DNA of 64,000 bases, from the NCBI GenBank assembly GCA_900549455.1, contig UROM01000001.1, positions 16,890-80,889 on the forward strand. The letters run 5' to 3'. Shown piece by piece: positions 63,956 through 64,000 of the stretch. The notes beneath the pieces are model-generated. The model did no database searches. It had not been told where the DNA came from and worked only from the letters and a program-made list of their open reading frames with translations. The translations under genes and the position numbers were made by a program. The first letter of the stretch is position 1, and the number at the start of each line of letters is the position of its first letter. The stretch is from an uncultured Collinsella sp. GTDB taxonomy: Bacteria > Actinomycetota > Coriobacteriia > Coriobacteriales > Coriobacteriaceae.

Positions 63956-64000
63956 CTGTCTCTTATACACATCTGACGCTGCCGACGATCGCATAAGTGT
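63956..64000. other. Illumina Nextera adapter at the contig end
   Basis: CTGTCTCTTATACACATCT (63956-63974) is the reverse complement of the Tn5 mosaic end used in Nextera kits. GACGCTGCCGACGA (63975-63988) is the rest of the read-1 adapter, TCGCATAA (63989-63996) sits where the i5 index would be, and GTGT (63997-64000) begins the flow-cell sequence. This is not genomic. Confidence 0.97.

Overview
The window reads as a high-GC Gram-positive chromosome segment, most likely Collinsella or a close Coriobacteriales relative. The evidence is the dnaK-grpE-dnaJ-hspR order typical of Actinobacteria, the amount of glycoside and PTS sugar metabolism, nickel-hydrogenase maturation genes, an LPxTG-type surface protein and a membrane-anchored LuxR regulator. 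This assignment is inference; there is no rRNA in the window. The right edge is a contig end: the last 45 bases (63956-64000) are Illumina Nextera adapter, not genome.

Layout. 0.1-5 kb: a TetR regulator divergent from a sugar-transporter/glycoside-hydrolase/ROK-kinase operon, with two palindromic operators between. 5.2-7.6 kb: a membrane LuxR-type gene split by an in-frame amber codon, then pyrE. 7.9-14.8 kb: beta-glucoside region (RpiR regulator, large glycosidase, AraC regulator, 6-phospho-beta-glucosidase, stand-alone PTS EIIA). 15-16.6 kb: lipoprotein and HAD phosphatase. 16.7-22.6 kb (minus): small protein-nikR-hypF-hypC-hypD-hypE, a nickel-sensing and hydrogenase-cofactor operon. 22.8-25.9 kb: thioredoxin, an unknown protein and a LytTR/GHKL two-component pair. 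26.1-32.8 kb: a 2213-residue cell-wall protein with a tandem duplication of about 460 residues. 33-36.9 kb: nadA-nadB-nadC-niaR with a probable NiaR operator. 37-42 kb: ferredoxin, then dnaK-grpE-dnaJ-hspR. 42.5-44.8 kb: aconitase-family hydratase. 45.3-46.9 kb: two unknown membrane-anchored proteins in a palindrome-dense island. 47.2-53.4 kb: clpB, a small Pro-rich protein, a DUF4143 ATPase and a large single-span membrane protein. 53.7-58.8 kb: TetR-controlled redox module (DUF5692-like membrane protein; divergent 925-residue Fe-S flavoprotein; hypA). 59.2-62.5 kb: mannose-family PTS with DUF956. 62.6-63.2 kb: tRNA-Arg followed by 130-bp repeats carrying copies of its 3' end. 63.2-64 kb: 3' part of a PASTA-domain gene.

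The most unusual feature is the density of long intergenic inverted repeats sitting just behind stop codons. At least four multi-copy families are present. Two of them (a nested two- to three-stem element in 3 copies, and an AGTTGCGG...CCGCAACT hairpin in 4 copies) show compensatory changes in their stems, so base pairing appears to be conserved. No transposase is present to explain them. They are the best candidate here for something undescribed: a 3'-end RNA/DNA structural element or a REP-like family.

Functional links: hypFCDE and hypA are split between two operons, both near redox or nickel genes (hypB is not in this window). dnaK and clpB share an identical upstream motif spacing, suggesting one regulator, probably the HspR encoded here. 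Each sugar cluster has its own local regulator.
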